From positions 11,593,656-11,657,655 of the forward strand of contig CM030832.1 in the NCBI GenBank assembly GCA_018105865.1: 64,000 nt of DNA. The letters are read 5' to 3'. Made by a program: the position numbers and the translations under genes. The notes below the pieces were generated by a model. The model had not been told where the DNA came from and did no database searches. It saw nothing but the letters and a program-made list of their open reading frames with translations. This stretch comes from Metaphire vulgaris (lineage: Eukaryota > Annelida > Clitellata > Crassiclitellata > Megascolecidae). Positions 50,882 to 62,639 of the stretch are shown here, in pieces; positions within the stretch are counted from its first letter, which is position 1, and each line of letters starts with the position of its first letter.

Positions 50882-51959
50882 TGCTGGTCGCAGTAATAAT
50901 ACTAGTTCCTGTGACTCGAGATTCCAGAAGAGCGCGGTTTTACGTCTCTGGGAAATCAAATTATCTTACTGCGGTGAATTTGTATATTTGTTCTTATGCT
51001 TCGTTGACTAAATTCTGTCAGAGAAAGAGGTCCGTAGCCTGCCTGTAAAGATCTTGGAAACAGCTGAACTACTTAGTTCATTAGACCAACATGATTTGCA
51101 ACAGGCATACAGTAATATTGTCTACGCAAAAGGGAATTCTGAGATCATGTTTGGAATCAAATGACTGTGATTTGGTGCGCCGTCGGTTAATGCATCTGTG
51201 CATTGTGAAGTGGCGCTATAGAAGTTTAAGTTTAGCTCGGTTAGATTGGATCAGAATCGCTCATTTTTAGATGACTTTCGAAGAATTTGCGACAATCATG
51301 TTACAGAATCTTTTTATATGGACGGATTGACCTTTCATTTTAGATGCTACTACTGCTTATGTATTAATTAATGTTACTGCCACTGGTAGGCCTATTTCTC
51401 ATTGGTCTATAATCGCTACTGTAGTTGGTGCATTTCTTGTAGGCCTAATTGTTCCTTTGCCAGGTAACGATTTTTACTCTTATATCTTCAAACTCTTTCC
51501 TTTGCTTCGTGTGCCTGCCCTCATTATCTGTAACCCTCTGCTCAATCTCCTGGCGGCATAAAATAAAAAAATATAGGCCTACAGAATGAATCCCCAGAAG
51601 CACTGTGTATATGATTATTTTTGACATTTGGCAACTCGTCCTGTCTAATGGATATTCAAACTCATTGATAATTAATATTCACTGAATTTGATGCATAAAT
51701 GGCAACTTCGTAAGTTGACAAAGCAGACCAAAAATATGAAACTCATATATCGCGGTAGAAACGGTAATTAACCGTTTAGTTTCAATTAGAGATGCTAACA
51801 ACAATAATTGAACAAATGCAGGTGTATAAATATGATGAAAATCCAGAGATAGGCCTACTTACGCTCGGATAAGACAAAATGTTTCTGAAGCCGCGATTCG
51901 AGCAAAAGAATGATTTTCCGGGCGTTTTAGCCTTCTGCCAGACTTAGGCATAGGTAGTA
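50882..51959. other. Unassigned intron sequence
   Basis: A GGCGCTATAGAAGTT word (51212) like that at 23832 suggests a SINE/LINE 3' tail. No gene seen. Confidence 0.4.
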
Positions 51960-52190
51960 TACTTACTGAGCATGCTCGGTAGATGAGCCAGCGGTGGGGG
52001 GAGGGGGCAGGATATAAGAACTGGCGCAGGAGGATCGAACGCCTCTCGCGACGGTCGGCGTAGTAGGAGGTGACGGGCTAAATAAGGCAGACGCCATTCA
52101 GCGCAGTCGTCTTCGGTCAGACGCGTCCTCCGCAGACGAAAAGCTGCGACAAAATGCTCGTTCGTCAGTCCATCGATGACGCCATTCTAC

Positions 52191-52284
<94 letters not shown>

Positions 52285-52770
52285 AACTATATATACAGAA
52301 GATGAAATACAGAACTGACTTCGTCTTCGGTTGGCAATGAAGCAAACTTCTGCTTACGGGCCAGCGCTGAAATGTTCGTCGATATCCTCCGCCGCGATGC
52401 ACGCCCCCCGTATACTGTAGAAGACACGCATCACAGCTGCTACTGCACGACGACGCAGAAGAGAGAATCTCTGTCGTCGGGATTGAGACTCATCGTCGTC
52501 GTCTTTTCGCAAACTAGAGGCGAATGAGATCAGAATGCGTGAAATCTGATTAACGAGGCAAGAAAAACAGCAGCGATGTTGGCGTGGATAATAAAGGGAG
52601 GATGATCTTTTCTTGTCGGCTGGTTTGGCGAACTCGGTGAAGATATCTTTCGGGCGAAATCTGGACAGTTTTTCTCCTACTCGAAGTGGAATATTCTTCG
52701 CGAAGACAGCGGCTTGCCGTGCGATGTCGATTCTATTCCAACAGCGGCGCAGTAACTGGTAGAGGAGAAA
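51960..52770 (+). promoter_or_regulatory. Candidate internal promoter region before Ig4
   Basis: This 0.8-kb block is richer in GC and CpG than the surrounding intron (for example 52020-52160 and 52380-52520), apart from the GA microsatellite at 52194-52281. It contains an AATAAAG-type AT-rich motif near 52590 and ends at the strong ATG of 52771. Its position directly upstream of a leader-like open frame suggests a possible alternative promoter. No clear TATA/Inr pair could be fixed, so the call rests on composition and position. Confidence 0.25.
52194..52281. repeat. (GA)n microsatellite, 88 bp
   Basis: Pure GA, inside the candidate promoter block before Ig4. Confidence 0.97.
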
Positions 52771-52816
52771 ATGGCGTTCGTACTTTTGACTGTTTTCGGT
52801 CTTCTGTGGTTTTCAG
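52771..52816 (+). CDS. Candidate alternative N-terminus (signal-peptide-like) extending Ig4 exon
   Basis: Directly upstream of the Ig4 acceptor the frame stays open to an ATG at 52771 in a strong Kozak setting (A at -3, G at +4). It is preceded by an in-frame TAA at 52753-52755, which fixes this ATG as the start. The peptide begins MAFVLLTVFGLLWFSD, a short n-region and an 11-residue hydrophobic core, and runs straight into LPLVLPFPQQLYLP of Ig4. This is what a cleavable signal peptide for an Ig4-starting isoform would look like. It could also be chance, because the polypyrimidine tract of a splice acceptor (ttctgtggttttcag) encodes hydrophobic residues. No transcript evidence is available here. 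Confidence 0.35.
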
Positions 52817-53101
52817 ATCTTCCGCTGGTTCTGCCGTTCCCGCAGCAGCTCTACCTGCCGAAGGGCATGATGGGTCGAATCGACTGCTCGGCGGAGGCCA
52901 ATCCCCCCGTCTACCTTACCGTTTGGTCGAAAAACGACCGCGTCATCGATCTGACGCAGACGACGAGATTCAAGGTGAACAGTCAAGGAACTCTTGTCAT
53001 CAAAACCGTGACTTCGTCGGACGAAGGAAGTTACGCCTGCACTCCGTACTCACCGCTTGGACCTGGGCTGTCATCACCTCCTGTGCAGGTATTTGTCAGG
53101 G
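52817..53101 (+). CDS. Turtle/IGSF9-like receptor, Ig4 exon
   Basis: Fourth Ig domain: LPFPQQLYLPKGMMG, then RIDCSAEANPP (first Cys), VWSKNDRVI (core Trp), TLVIKTVTSSDEGSYACTPY (second Cys) and SPPVQVFVR. The GxxGxIxCxxxANPP opening and the TYxCxPYNxLG-like CTPYSPLGPG are characteristic of Ig4 in IGSF9/Turtle. The acceptor is ggttttcag ending at 52816 behind a clear polypyrimidine tract, and the donor is GTAAGC at 53102. Phase 1 on both sides, 95 codons. When spliced to Ig3 the junction codon is TAT (Tyr). The same reading frame is open upstream of the acceptor to an ATG at 52771, so this exon may double as a first coding exon (see the separate entry). Confidence 0.9.
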
Positions 53102-53701
53102 GTAAGCTGTCTTACCGTCTTCAAAATCGATATTAGAACCTAAGCGATTACCCTCAAACTTGGTTCTAGAAAGCCTCGCTATAATAAATCTAGAGCAAAT
53201 GCGACTGAGGCTGTATCTGACTAGCATGTGATATAACAAGACGTTTTTATCATATAGCGCCTGTTTTGGACAAACACCTATAGAAGCGTTGAATCCATCA
53301 TCTCTCCCATTAAGGAGACTTCGCTACTTTCGCGTATCGCTATAGGCCTACAGTTGAACGCGATCATCACATACGTTAACATTTACCGGACTCACCAACT
53401 TGTCTGGGTTTACATGTTTTAAGTGAAAACGCGACTTGTCTCTTGCGAAATAGGAAACGAATAGAGTAAAACGTTTGATCCATAACATTTGCAGCGATTC
53501 TTTCGCCTGAAGAATGAAATTTGTAAATGCACTGTTTTCGTGGACCTGTTAAAGACGCCAATTTTTAGGTTTGTCTTTGACATAAAGTTTGCGTCAACTT
53601 TATGATTACGGCATGAGACGTTCCTAATATCCTAACTGTCTTTTCACAGACGATGTTTTCTAAATAAATTAAATTTGACTACAGTAAGTAATGCAACATA
53701 T

Positions 53702-53734
<33 letters not shown>

Positions 53735-55403
53735 TTGCAATCTGCCAATACTTTAGTGACTTTAGTGACAAATAATTGTGCTAGACACACAATTTTTCCA
53801 CTAGGTTCTATCTTATGTTAATCGTCTTCCTTCTACGATTGATAAAATTCCTTTCATGTTCATACCTTCTCTGATGTTGTCCATCCAATTTTTACTGGGT
53901 CTTCCTCTTCCTTTATTCCCTTCTTTTCCTATTTTTGCGTAATATTCTCTTGATAACTCCCATTACTGACAATTTCTCCTCCAACAACTTGTTCAATTGT
54001 TGTATTCTGTAATGCTATTTTAATTTGAGCCTTTCCTTTTCTGCTGACTACCATGGTTTATGTTTTCTTGGAGTTAATTGTAAGTTCAATTATTATTGCT
54101 TGTTAGATTGACTTTACTAATTTGTTATTTTGGCGTTAAACGGAGTTACGAAATTGAACAAATAAGAGTTCGCATTTTTGCATGCTTGTTTATCATCTAA
54201 TATATCTTAAAGATTTGATAAATTTCTAATATTTGGTGTATGAGAGAGTGCAAGAGTATATGATGCGTTGTTGGAGAAGATATCCTATTCTTAGTGAAGA
54301 TCTATCCAAAGCCTCCAAAATTGTAACACAAAATATTACACTTTTAATGAAAACACGCACTTTAATTGTTACACTTCTTTAGAATTTGCATGAAGCTATC
54401 AAACCCTTGATCAATAAAGCGCTGTATTGCATTAGATTGAACTGTGAATGGACTTTACCCGACAATACCAAGTGACTTCTGCCCACGAACACCTGGAATT
54501 GAGAAATATGGTGAATGCTGTAACTATAGAACTATTGAACGTTTGTTTACAGCTAATCCGCAAAATAAATATTCTCAAATTCATCTCGAAATCCCGTAAG
54601 CATAGTCCAATGAGATTCAATTAGAAGAGATTAAAGCATGAATATTCTATCTGTAACGTGGCCAACGCTCTTCTCTTTGAAATGACTTCCCCTTATATAG
54701 AAACTGCTTTTAGCTATTAAACCATAAATGACTGAAGCGAGGAGACAAACTCTAAATCCTAAACAGCATCCACTCGCACTTCACTCTCCACCAAGAGATT
54801 CATTATAACAAGATGCAGCATAGTTGCTTGGTAAAATAGGTTACTGGATATTTCTATAGCGCCGTTTTGAGAATGTAGTGTAATATCTACAGCCAGAAAA
54901 AAAACAGTAAAGGCCGTCATTATTCTCTTCCCTTTTCCTTAGCATCCAGTTTTAAGGACGCGGCATCATTGAGGCGTGACTTTTGGACATTAATGGAAGA
55001 CCGTTAACACATTCTGGTGGATGCAATACATCACATCAATTCTCCGAAAATTGCAATACAGTCTCTCTCCCTCTCTCTCTTTCTCTTTCTCTCTCACTCC
55101 CTCTCTCTCTCACAACACTTTGCACGGAAGAGGAGCAAAGATGGCGCCCAGTTGACATCCATTGACACGCGTCATCGAGCTAGCAATCTTCCGAGGGCGC
55201 CTCGCTGTAGGTGGGTCAGCCTCCCCCACTCCCACCCATTTCCCTTAACTTCCACGCCCCACTAGACACTAGAAAGTAAGTAAGAAGAAAGATCGGGATG
55301 TGACTTGTGCTACTGCTTCTTTGAAGATTTTCTCGATGATGTTCTTGTGAGAAAATGAATTGCTTTGCTCTCTTCGCGCACACTTTTTCATTCCGTTATT
55401 TTC

Positions 55404-55447
<44 letters not shown>

Positions 55448-57027
55448 CTCTCTATATGGTGACTGTGACGATACAATGGGGCTGTAAGCTTGAGTCCGGT
55501 GCACACCGATCGGGAGTTGCGTGGTTTGTGCGTTGAGGTTTGACGGTGGCATTTTTCATTTCAACATTCCGACTGTGCGTGTCTATATTCTCTGTCGTTA
55601 TGTTGGCCGAAAGTCTGGTAAAATATTATCTATCGAAATGAACTGCTGCTCACCACTGCAAATTACAGAATCGAAAAGCCGGCGAAGAACTGCATTGACC
55701 TGGCGCCTTAATCTGTCTCTGGATCACTCGCATATCCCTGCAAACATTCAATATGGCGTAGATCTACACTCCAATTGACCAGAATACCAATACATTTGCT
55801 GCCGAAATCGACGATGCCTTCACAATTTTTCCTTGCAACGGTGTTCGCGTGTCACACGTGAATACCGTTGCAAGGGAAAATTGTGAAAATTGAAAGCTCT
55901 AAATAGCAATTACTGTTTTCACGATCCTCGTTGAATTTATTCGTTTGACGAACGCTTTTGGCGACATTTATTAAGATTTTGGCAAGACTGTGAATCTGCT
56001 ATATGATTATGTCAGATGTCAATAATATGTTTGAATCTAAAACTCTATACAGCGCCTCAGACAAGGAGGTATTTAGGTCAGACGAGTTAGGGTGGAGATG
56101 GGTTGGGATGGGAGGGAGGCGGAATTGTCCCTTCTCCAGTTCAAATCCTATGCTATTTAAAGTCTGGTCAAGTCAGTAAGCCATGGTCAAGAATCCCTCT
56201 TCCCCTACAATATTAACATATCCTCCATAGCTTTGTCTCGAAGCCCATGCACTGACTCATCTCTGGAATGACTTGGTCTTTTGCGGGCGGATTTGGAGCA
56301 GTCCTGCCATCGATTTACACCTTTAAAGTATTAGACCTGGGGATATAAAAGGTATTTTTAAAATACTAATATCATCACATCATTTTTATTATTTTATTAT
56401 TTCCAAAGCATAAAAATCATTGAAAGTTACATAATAACATAATAACATCTGTAGAAGAACTTAATAATAACATTTGTAGAAGAACTTAATTGTAATTATT
56501 GTTACAATTATAGATTATGATAATATAATAGTATTTGATATAACATCAGTAAAATAACTTAATTATTTTACAATTAAAATGAAATAGGTGAAATATGTAC
56601 AATTATATGGAAATAACAAGACTCCAATATTTTGTTATTATATCCTATAATTCCAAAGATATATGTGGACCATGAATACATAGACAGGTTGGAATTAGAA
56701 GAAATTACTTTAAATAGGAAATAGGAATAGGAAATAAATAAATAAAATAAATAATTAAATAGGAAATAGAAATTACTTTAAATAGGAAAGATGAATGGGA
56801 AAGCACAGATAGGACGACCAAGGACATCGATGCTGGAGTGGATGCTCGACACTACGGACCAAAACAAGTATTTCAGCCTTGAAGATAAAAGCTCAAGATA
56901 GAGAGGATTGGCGTCGCTGGAGTATGGAACCTGTCTTTGGACAAAGCACCTGAAAAAAAGATATAAAAGTGCATAGACTTGATGATGATGATGATAATAA
57001 TAATAATAATATTTAATTATTATTACA
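53102..57027. other. Intron 4, first half
   Basis: Short (ATC)n at 53706-53734, CT-rich 55060-55110, and (TCTG)n at 55403-55449. Region 53730-54100 has degenerate coding-like words but no frame I can name. AT-rich 56330-57010. Confidence 0.5.
55819..55887. repeat. 69-bp near-perfect foldback
   Basis: 34-base arms (TTCACAATTTTTCCTTGCAA and onward) around a single C. The only three departures from perfect pairing would be G-U pairs in RNA. It could be a minimal foldback transposon, a recent inverted duplication, or, less likely given the tiny loop, a hairpin RNA source. Confidence 0.8.
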
Positions 57028-57035
57028 AATACAAC

Positions 57036-57221
57036 CAGTGTCGGCTCCACCGGGGGTCCAGAGGGGGGGCCGTGCCCCTATTGAGTGCCTGCCCCCCAGT
57101 GCCCCCCCAGTTGGGACCTTATACTTAATACTACATACATTAAACAACAAATGGTTGGCCCCCATTATTAGAAGTTGCCACCCCAACGGCCCCCACTTGC
57201 CAAATCCTAGAGCCGCCACTG
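57036..57221 (+). mobile_element. hAT MITE, CAGTGGCGGCTCCA family, 186 bp
   Basis: Ends CAGTGTCGGCTCCACC and AGAGCCGCCACTG; perfect 8-bp duplication aatacaac (57028-57035 and 57222-57229). Confidence 0.96.
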
Positions 57222-57229
57222 AATACAAC

Positions 57230-58274
57230 CCTGGCTAAGGACATAACCTAACAACTGTAGTAACGTGATGTTATGTGATGGTCTAACTTAATAGACCATG
57301 GTGGCATCTCGAATAATATTAATATGCTTATGCCAAAGTGTGATAGAAAGTTCAGATCTGATAGCTGATATTGCGCCGTGGTTTGGTAAAGTTATGCAGA
57401 CATAACCTCTTTGTAGTCGGTCATTAAACTGATTCCAACCAAATATTTTGAAATTGTATTCTGACTGAATGCTCGGTATTACTTTTCTGGCATTCTAGAA
57501 ACACGAGTGAAACTGCAAACGAAATCTTAGCGCTAATAAAGCCGAAAACCTGAGCGAAGATCAAATCAATCTATCAAGTTCATAATAAGACTTGCTTGTC
57601 TAGTGTCTACCCGTCTGTTATTAGAATCGATAGTCGACTATTGCAATTATGGAGCGGAATTTTCAAATAGTAGGATGTGTTTGACAATAAACTGTTAGTT
57701 TATGATCTTTGAGAAGAAGTGTTACGTAAATTAAAAGTTAAAACGAACTCAAAACCTATGAAATATTATATTATAAGATAAACAGTGGAAAATTAGTGTC
57801 CGGGCTTTTCAGTTGACGCCGTGGACCAAGATGATTTAATGCAGCGTGAAAATGGCTTATGCAAAAGACTTAACGCACTAGAAGTTTTCATGTCGGGAAA
57901 AACATGACACATATTCTGAACGAGAATTGAGAATTTGGCGGAAGAAATGTTCCCCTTTCCGAAAGCATGATGCGATTAAACGCTTGGATGTCGGCTCTTG
58001 GGCGTCAGACATTTCGACTGAAATCGTGTAGGGCGTAATCCTCGTGAAATTCCGGCGTCACTCTCGCGTTTCACCGCAGATGAGAAGGTGTCGGATGGAT
58101 GGATGGATGGATGGATGGATGGACGGTCCAGTAATCGCTGTCTTTGATATTACAGTATCAAAACGACTGGCAGGCGCTTGAAACGATTTTTAGAATCCCC
58201 ATTTTATGATACTGAGATCAAATTGCAGGACACGCCTACAATCTGACTGTCTATCTAAGCGTATTCACGGAGAA

Positions 58275-58370
<96 letters not shown>

Positions 58371-58537
58371 AAGAGAGAGAAGAGCTGAATTCGCACTACT
58401 TCTAAGAGCCACCGGTCTTTTTCAAGAGGTAATAATTTGGGATTCTTTGTCATGGAGAATTTCACTCAGATGCAAAAAACCGACATGAAAGCAATGCGTA
58501 TCATGTCCGCTACTGCTGTGAATTATAATTATTATCG

Positions 58538-58576
<39 letters not shown>

Positions 58577-59366
58577 TTATAATTATTATATATATATAGT
58601 ATTAATGTTTCGAACATCGCGTAGTTATCGTATGGATCGGCGCAAGTCGACAGTTATAGTCGTTAACCGTTCGAGCAGCGCTCATAGTTTCGGGATCGGA
58701 CTAATCTCATCATAAAAATGTGGACTTTCACTGGAGGCCTGACAGTACAAAAAAACAAAAGTTTCTTCCATCACGGGTATCAGCCGCGACAAGTACAGGA
58801 TCAAACACCCCAATCCCCTGGGCATATAGAAAGCCGTACAGGTCTGAAAAAATAAATATACAGCTCAAATCCCATTAAGGAAGCTATGTACGTTTTAAAG
58901 GGCTGATTATCACATGTCGCATATATATATATATATATATAAACTAAAATGTCTATTCATAATATTAGTTGCATAGCATTTTGGCCTAATAGTGCGTGAC
59001 TAAGTCTTAAAATGTGATAGCATTTTGAATTTGCAAACATTTCAATTAAGTATACTCAGGCGTGGGGGTCATAGGCCTATCTATATATGATGTAAAACTT
59101 AACCCTTTTGTCTGTCAGAGAAGAACTGAATTCGCACTAAGCTTACTTCTAAAATCTACGGCAAATCAGGTCAGAGAAGCTGCTGAATAAACTGCAATTA
59201 ATAATAAAAGATCTGATTTCACACGTGACCGTGACATTGTACAGTAAGACCTCGATACCTACGTATGCAGTTTCTATAGTCAGTATGATTCACTTGAGTC
59301 GTCCGTGCATCTATCGGTAGATTCAGGCGAACGAAAGACTCTGACAAGATTGAGCAGTTCAGGTCC
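57230..59366. repeat. Intron 4, microsatellites
   Basis: (GGAT)n 58092-58122, (GT)n/(GA)n 58276-58380, and (TA)n 58540-58573 and 58920-58941. A lone pogo-like end (CAGTAAGACCTCGATACC) is at 59241. No gene seen. Confidence 0.7.
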
Positions 59367-59374
59367 CATATTGT

Positions 59375-59557
59375 CAGTGGCGGCTCCACCAGGGGGCCAG
59401 AGGGCCCGTGCCCCTATTGAGTGCCTGGCCCCCCAGTGGCCCCCCAGTTGGGACCCTATGCTTAATGCTACATACATTAAACAACAAATGGTTGCCCCCA
59501 TGATTAGAAGTTGCCACCCCAACGTCCCCCACTTTCCAAATCCTAGAGCCGCCACTG
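59375..59557 (+). mobile_element. hAT MITE, CAGTGGCGGCTCCA family, 183 bp
   Basis: Ends CAGTGGCGGCTCCACC and TAGAGCCGCCACTG; perfect 8-bp duplication catattgt (59367-59374 and 59558-59565). Confidence 0.96.
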
Positions 59558-59636
59558 CATATTGTTGAAGATTCATAGTGGTATAGGGAAGGCGGTTGGC
59601 ATTGCTACATTGCTATCAATCAACGGCCATTCTCTC

Positions 59637-59656
59637 TTCTCTCTCTCTCTCTCTCT

Positions 59657-59711
<55 letters not shown>
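59637..59711. repeat. (TC)n-(TA)n compound microsatellite
   Basis: About 22 bp TC followed by about 53 bp TA. Confidence 0.93.
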
Positions 59712-59712
<1 letters not shown>

Positions 59713-60008
59713 AAACGTGCAGCGCACAAATAATTAGTATTGATTTCGATGAGAACCTACTTAGTGGCTTCGCTATCACTTCGCCGTTACTGAGAGATGC
59801 CTACTATAGAGGAGCATGTCGGGTGGGAGTAGGAGATTGCGGCGATGAAAACCCTTATCTAATCATGCCAAATCATCGTTCCGTGTCCTGTCGATTTTCT
59901 GATCAATGGCGTCTGCACTCGAGTTCTGTTTCGTTCCGCGCCTCGTTCTGGTTTGTTCCGTCTAACTCTGCTCTGTTCTATTCTGTCGTGTTCTAACTTG
60001 TTCTAACG

Positions 60009-60011
<3 letters not shown>

Positions 60012-60047
<36 letters not shown>

Positions 60048-60597
60048 CTATCATATTAAGATCCTTATCTGTATGTCTGTCTGTTACCTTCAAGCGTTCT
60101 GATTGGTTGACTATTGGTAGACGGTTTAGACCGTTTAGTCCCTACGTCGCGATGCGTTGGTGGGCGAGCGTTGACTATTGGTAGACGGTTTAGTCCTTAC
60201 GTCGCGCGATGCGTTGGTGGACGATGTTCGAAGACGACGTTGCTATTGGTAACAATTGTTCGTACAACCGGTTTAGTCGAGTCATTGCAGCGTCAGAGGG
60301 CTGGGCGTGCGACGACGTTTCTATTGGTAACAATTGTTCGCAGCCTGAGGTAGTTGTGCAATTTTAACGTACATTTTAACGTACACAAAAAATACGTGTA
60401 CAGCGTCACAAATGGCCACAGTTGCGTGATTTTAACGTACATAGGCCTAATTATTACGTGGCGCAGAGCTTGGCTAAGTGGCGATCATTGAAATGTTGTT
60501 CAGCATGAATTCAATGATTGGGTATTAGGTATAGGTATTGGATTAGTATTATCCTGCACTGCGAGCGAAGCGAGCGCGAGCGAAGCGAGCATCTTTC

Positions 60598-60660
<63 letters not shown>
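60012..60660. repeat. Degenerate tandem repeats between two (TAA)n tracts
   Basis: (TAA)n at 60012-60048 and 60599-60660 bracket duplicated units: TTGACTATTGGTAGACGGTT (60107 and 60171) with CTACGTCGCGATGCGTTGG, CTATTGGTAACAATTGTTCG (60242 and 60320), TTTTAACGTACA words near 60370 and 60430, and GCGAGCGAAGCGAGC twice at about 60558-60591. Confidence 0.8.
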
Positions 60661-60661
<1 letters not shown>

Positions 60662-61115
60662 TGATTTTAAGTGGTTTAGGAGGCTAAGTAAGCCTGTGTG
60701 AAAACCACTGAAAGTTCGTCTAGTACTCTAGTAGGATAATGTATTATAGAAATCTGTTCTTTTAACTGCACCCTTTTTCACTTGCACGTTTGACCGTGTT
60801 CTTTTGTCATTGGCTAATTTTAATATACATGCATTAATAGAAACACAAAAATATTTTACTATCACGCTTGAAAAGCAGATCTTGTACAGAGATGTACATA
60901 CTCTTCTCCTGCTTTCCTATTAATGTCATAATTTATGCCCAAAAAATCTTAATTGTAGATTTTTAGATATTGTCTAAAAATGTCGTCTTTAATGCTACTT
61001 ATAAGACCGAATGATTGATGGTGTTTTACTGTCATCTCTGTCTCGCCCTCCATTTGTTTTCCAGACGCTTCAGTATTAGATTTTAATTGCTCGTTTGTAT
61101 CGTTTCTGACAACAG

Positions 61116-61231
61116 ATCCTCCGTATTTCGTCGATCGTCCGAAGCCTCTCTACCAGAGACAACCGTCTCAGTCCGTCACCTTCCCCTGCTCCGTCTACGG
61201 AAATCCGACGCCAATAGTTTCTTGGCTCAAA
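61116..61231 (+). CDS. Turtle/IGSF9-like receptor, Ig5 5'-half exon
   Basis: First half of the fifth Ig domain: DPPYFVDRPKPLYQRQ linker, VTFPCSVYGNPTPIV with the first Cys, ending at the core Trp in SWLK. The DPPYF word at the Ig4/Ig5 boundary and a phase-0 intron just after the Trp-x-Lys match my recollection of IGSF9-family gene structure, where Ig5 is split. The acceptor is tctgacaacag ending at 61115 (phase 1 in), and the donor is GTAAGA at 61232 (phase 0 out). The length of 116 bp gives one completed codon plus 38 full codons. The second half of Ig5, with its Cys, is not visible before 64000, so at least 2.8 kb of intron follows. Confidence 0.85.
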
Positions 61232-61318
61232 GTAAGATCACGCGCGGTCGGATTCTGTGGACGGTGTCCAAGTTACTGTAGAGACCAAACTTCCGTTTAA
61301 TATAATTTTGTGCGTTAC

Positions 61319-61513
61319 ATGAGCGCCCACAGAAATTTTTCAGGGGGCAAAACACAATGGTAAAGGAATTTTTTTCAGGGGGAGGGGCAAAAAACACTGG
61401 TCACGTTTATTATTTTAGCATGATTTCCAATTTTCACTGTGAAAATATTGGTATTTGCATTTTCCAGGAGGGCCAAGTGTCCCCTTTTGCCCTACTGTGT
61501 GGGCGACCATGGA
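61319..61513. mobile_element. Small inverted-repeat element, ATGGGCGCCC family, copy 2
   Basis: Starts CATGAGCGCCCACAG and ends GTGTGGGCGACCATG. TTTTTCAGGGGG(A)GGGGCAAAA-like segments match the 9638-9840 copy in reverse. It lies 87 bp after the Ig5 donor. Confidence 0.65.
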
Positions 61514-61875
61514 TGATGCATTGGTTATTACTGAATAAAAGTCGCCGAAGAACAATTGAGCTGACTTCCTTTTAAAACGAAACTGTAGTTAATTATTACC
61601 TAGCAGAGAAACACGCGTTCGTTAAGCAGCACTTGAAGCGGGTTAATAATTAGTCTAGTTCAAGCCTAAGAAAAGCCAACGTAGACATCTTAAGTATTTT
61701 GACATGACAAACAGCTTCAATTAACGTCACTTCGATTTAACGCCAATGGGCAATAGCATTTTTAGCACCATTCGAGCATTTTCGGCACGGCAAGTTCAAA
61801 GAAACTCCAGTCGGCACAATCTTGTTCTTCGTTAGTCATATTTGTGCAGTTTCAGTTAGTGTGTGTCTAAGAGGG

Positions 61876-62101
61876 CAGGGCCATCTTTTGGCTTTTAGAC
61901 GTCCTAGACATATTTGAGTTTAGTTATTATTATTCATGCCAAAAATAGCAAGGCAAAGAAAAGAATATTAAATTTTATTCATTCCTTCATTATTCTATCA
62001 AAAAAGCGCCTCAAAAATTTTTCTTTCCCGTTTTATTTCGCCCCTAAAAAGTTTTTGCCCCTAGGCAGTGCCTAAACTGCCTAAGCCTTAAGGTGGCCCT
62101 G
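61876..62101. mobile_element. hAT MITE, CAGGGCCATCTT family, 226 bp
   Basis: Ends CAGGGCCATCTTTTGGC and GCCTTAAGGTGGCCCTG; perfect 8-bp duplication taagaggg (61868-61875 and 62102-62109). Confidence 0.93.
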
Positions 62102-62639
62102 TAAGAGGGCCTCAACTATCGTGACTGATTCTTAATGATACGCTATAGAAGTAATCTATTCAGTTCGCACCACATATTCCGTAATCTCCATATAGTGTTG
62201 GAGGCTCGGAGCGCAATGTTGCAAAATAAACGAGATTTCGGTTGATTTTTTATCAAATTATATTTATTTCAACATAACAGTCCAAACATCAAAACGGAAG
62301 AGCTTCAGAGGAGTCAAAACCAAAGACTGAATCTAGATAAAAAGTAAGTAAGCAGATCAGACCCATAACAATAGTACAGTGAATAGCGCCACATCGCTAA
62401 TTTTCAACGCACTCTTAACCTCCTTGGCGTTAGATTAATTGTGTAAATGACGTACCAAAAGCGTTTGATTATTTTTGGGGCGAAACGACGTTATTACTAA
62501 ACGACGTTATTAGGCCTACTAAAACATTATTGAAGACTCGAGATACGAATGCTTTCGAAATAGAATCCAATGGCTAGAGATATTCATTGGACGCCTGATG
62601 TTAGTATCATATTCAATCTATTTGTGTCTTTATTTATGT

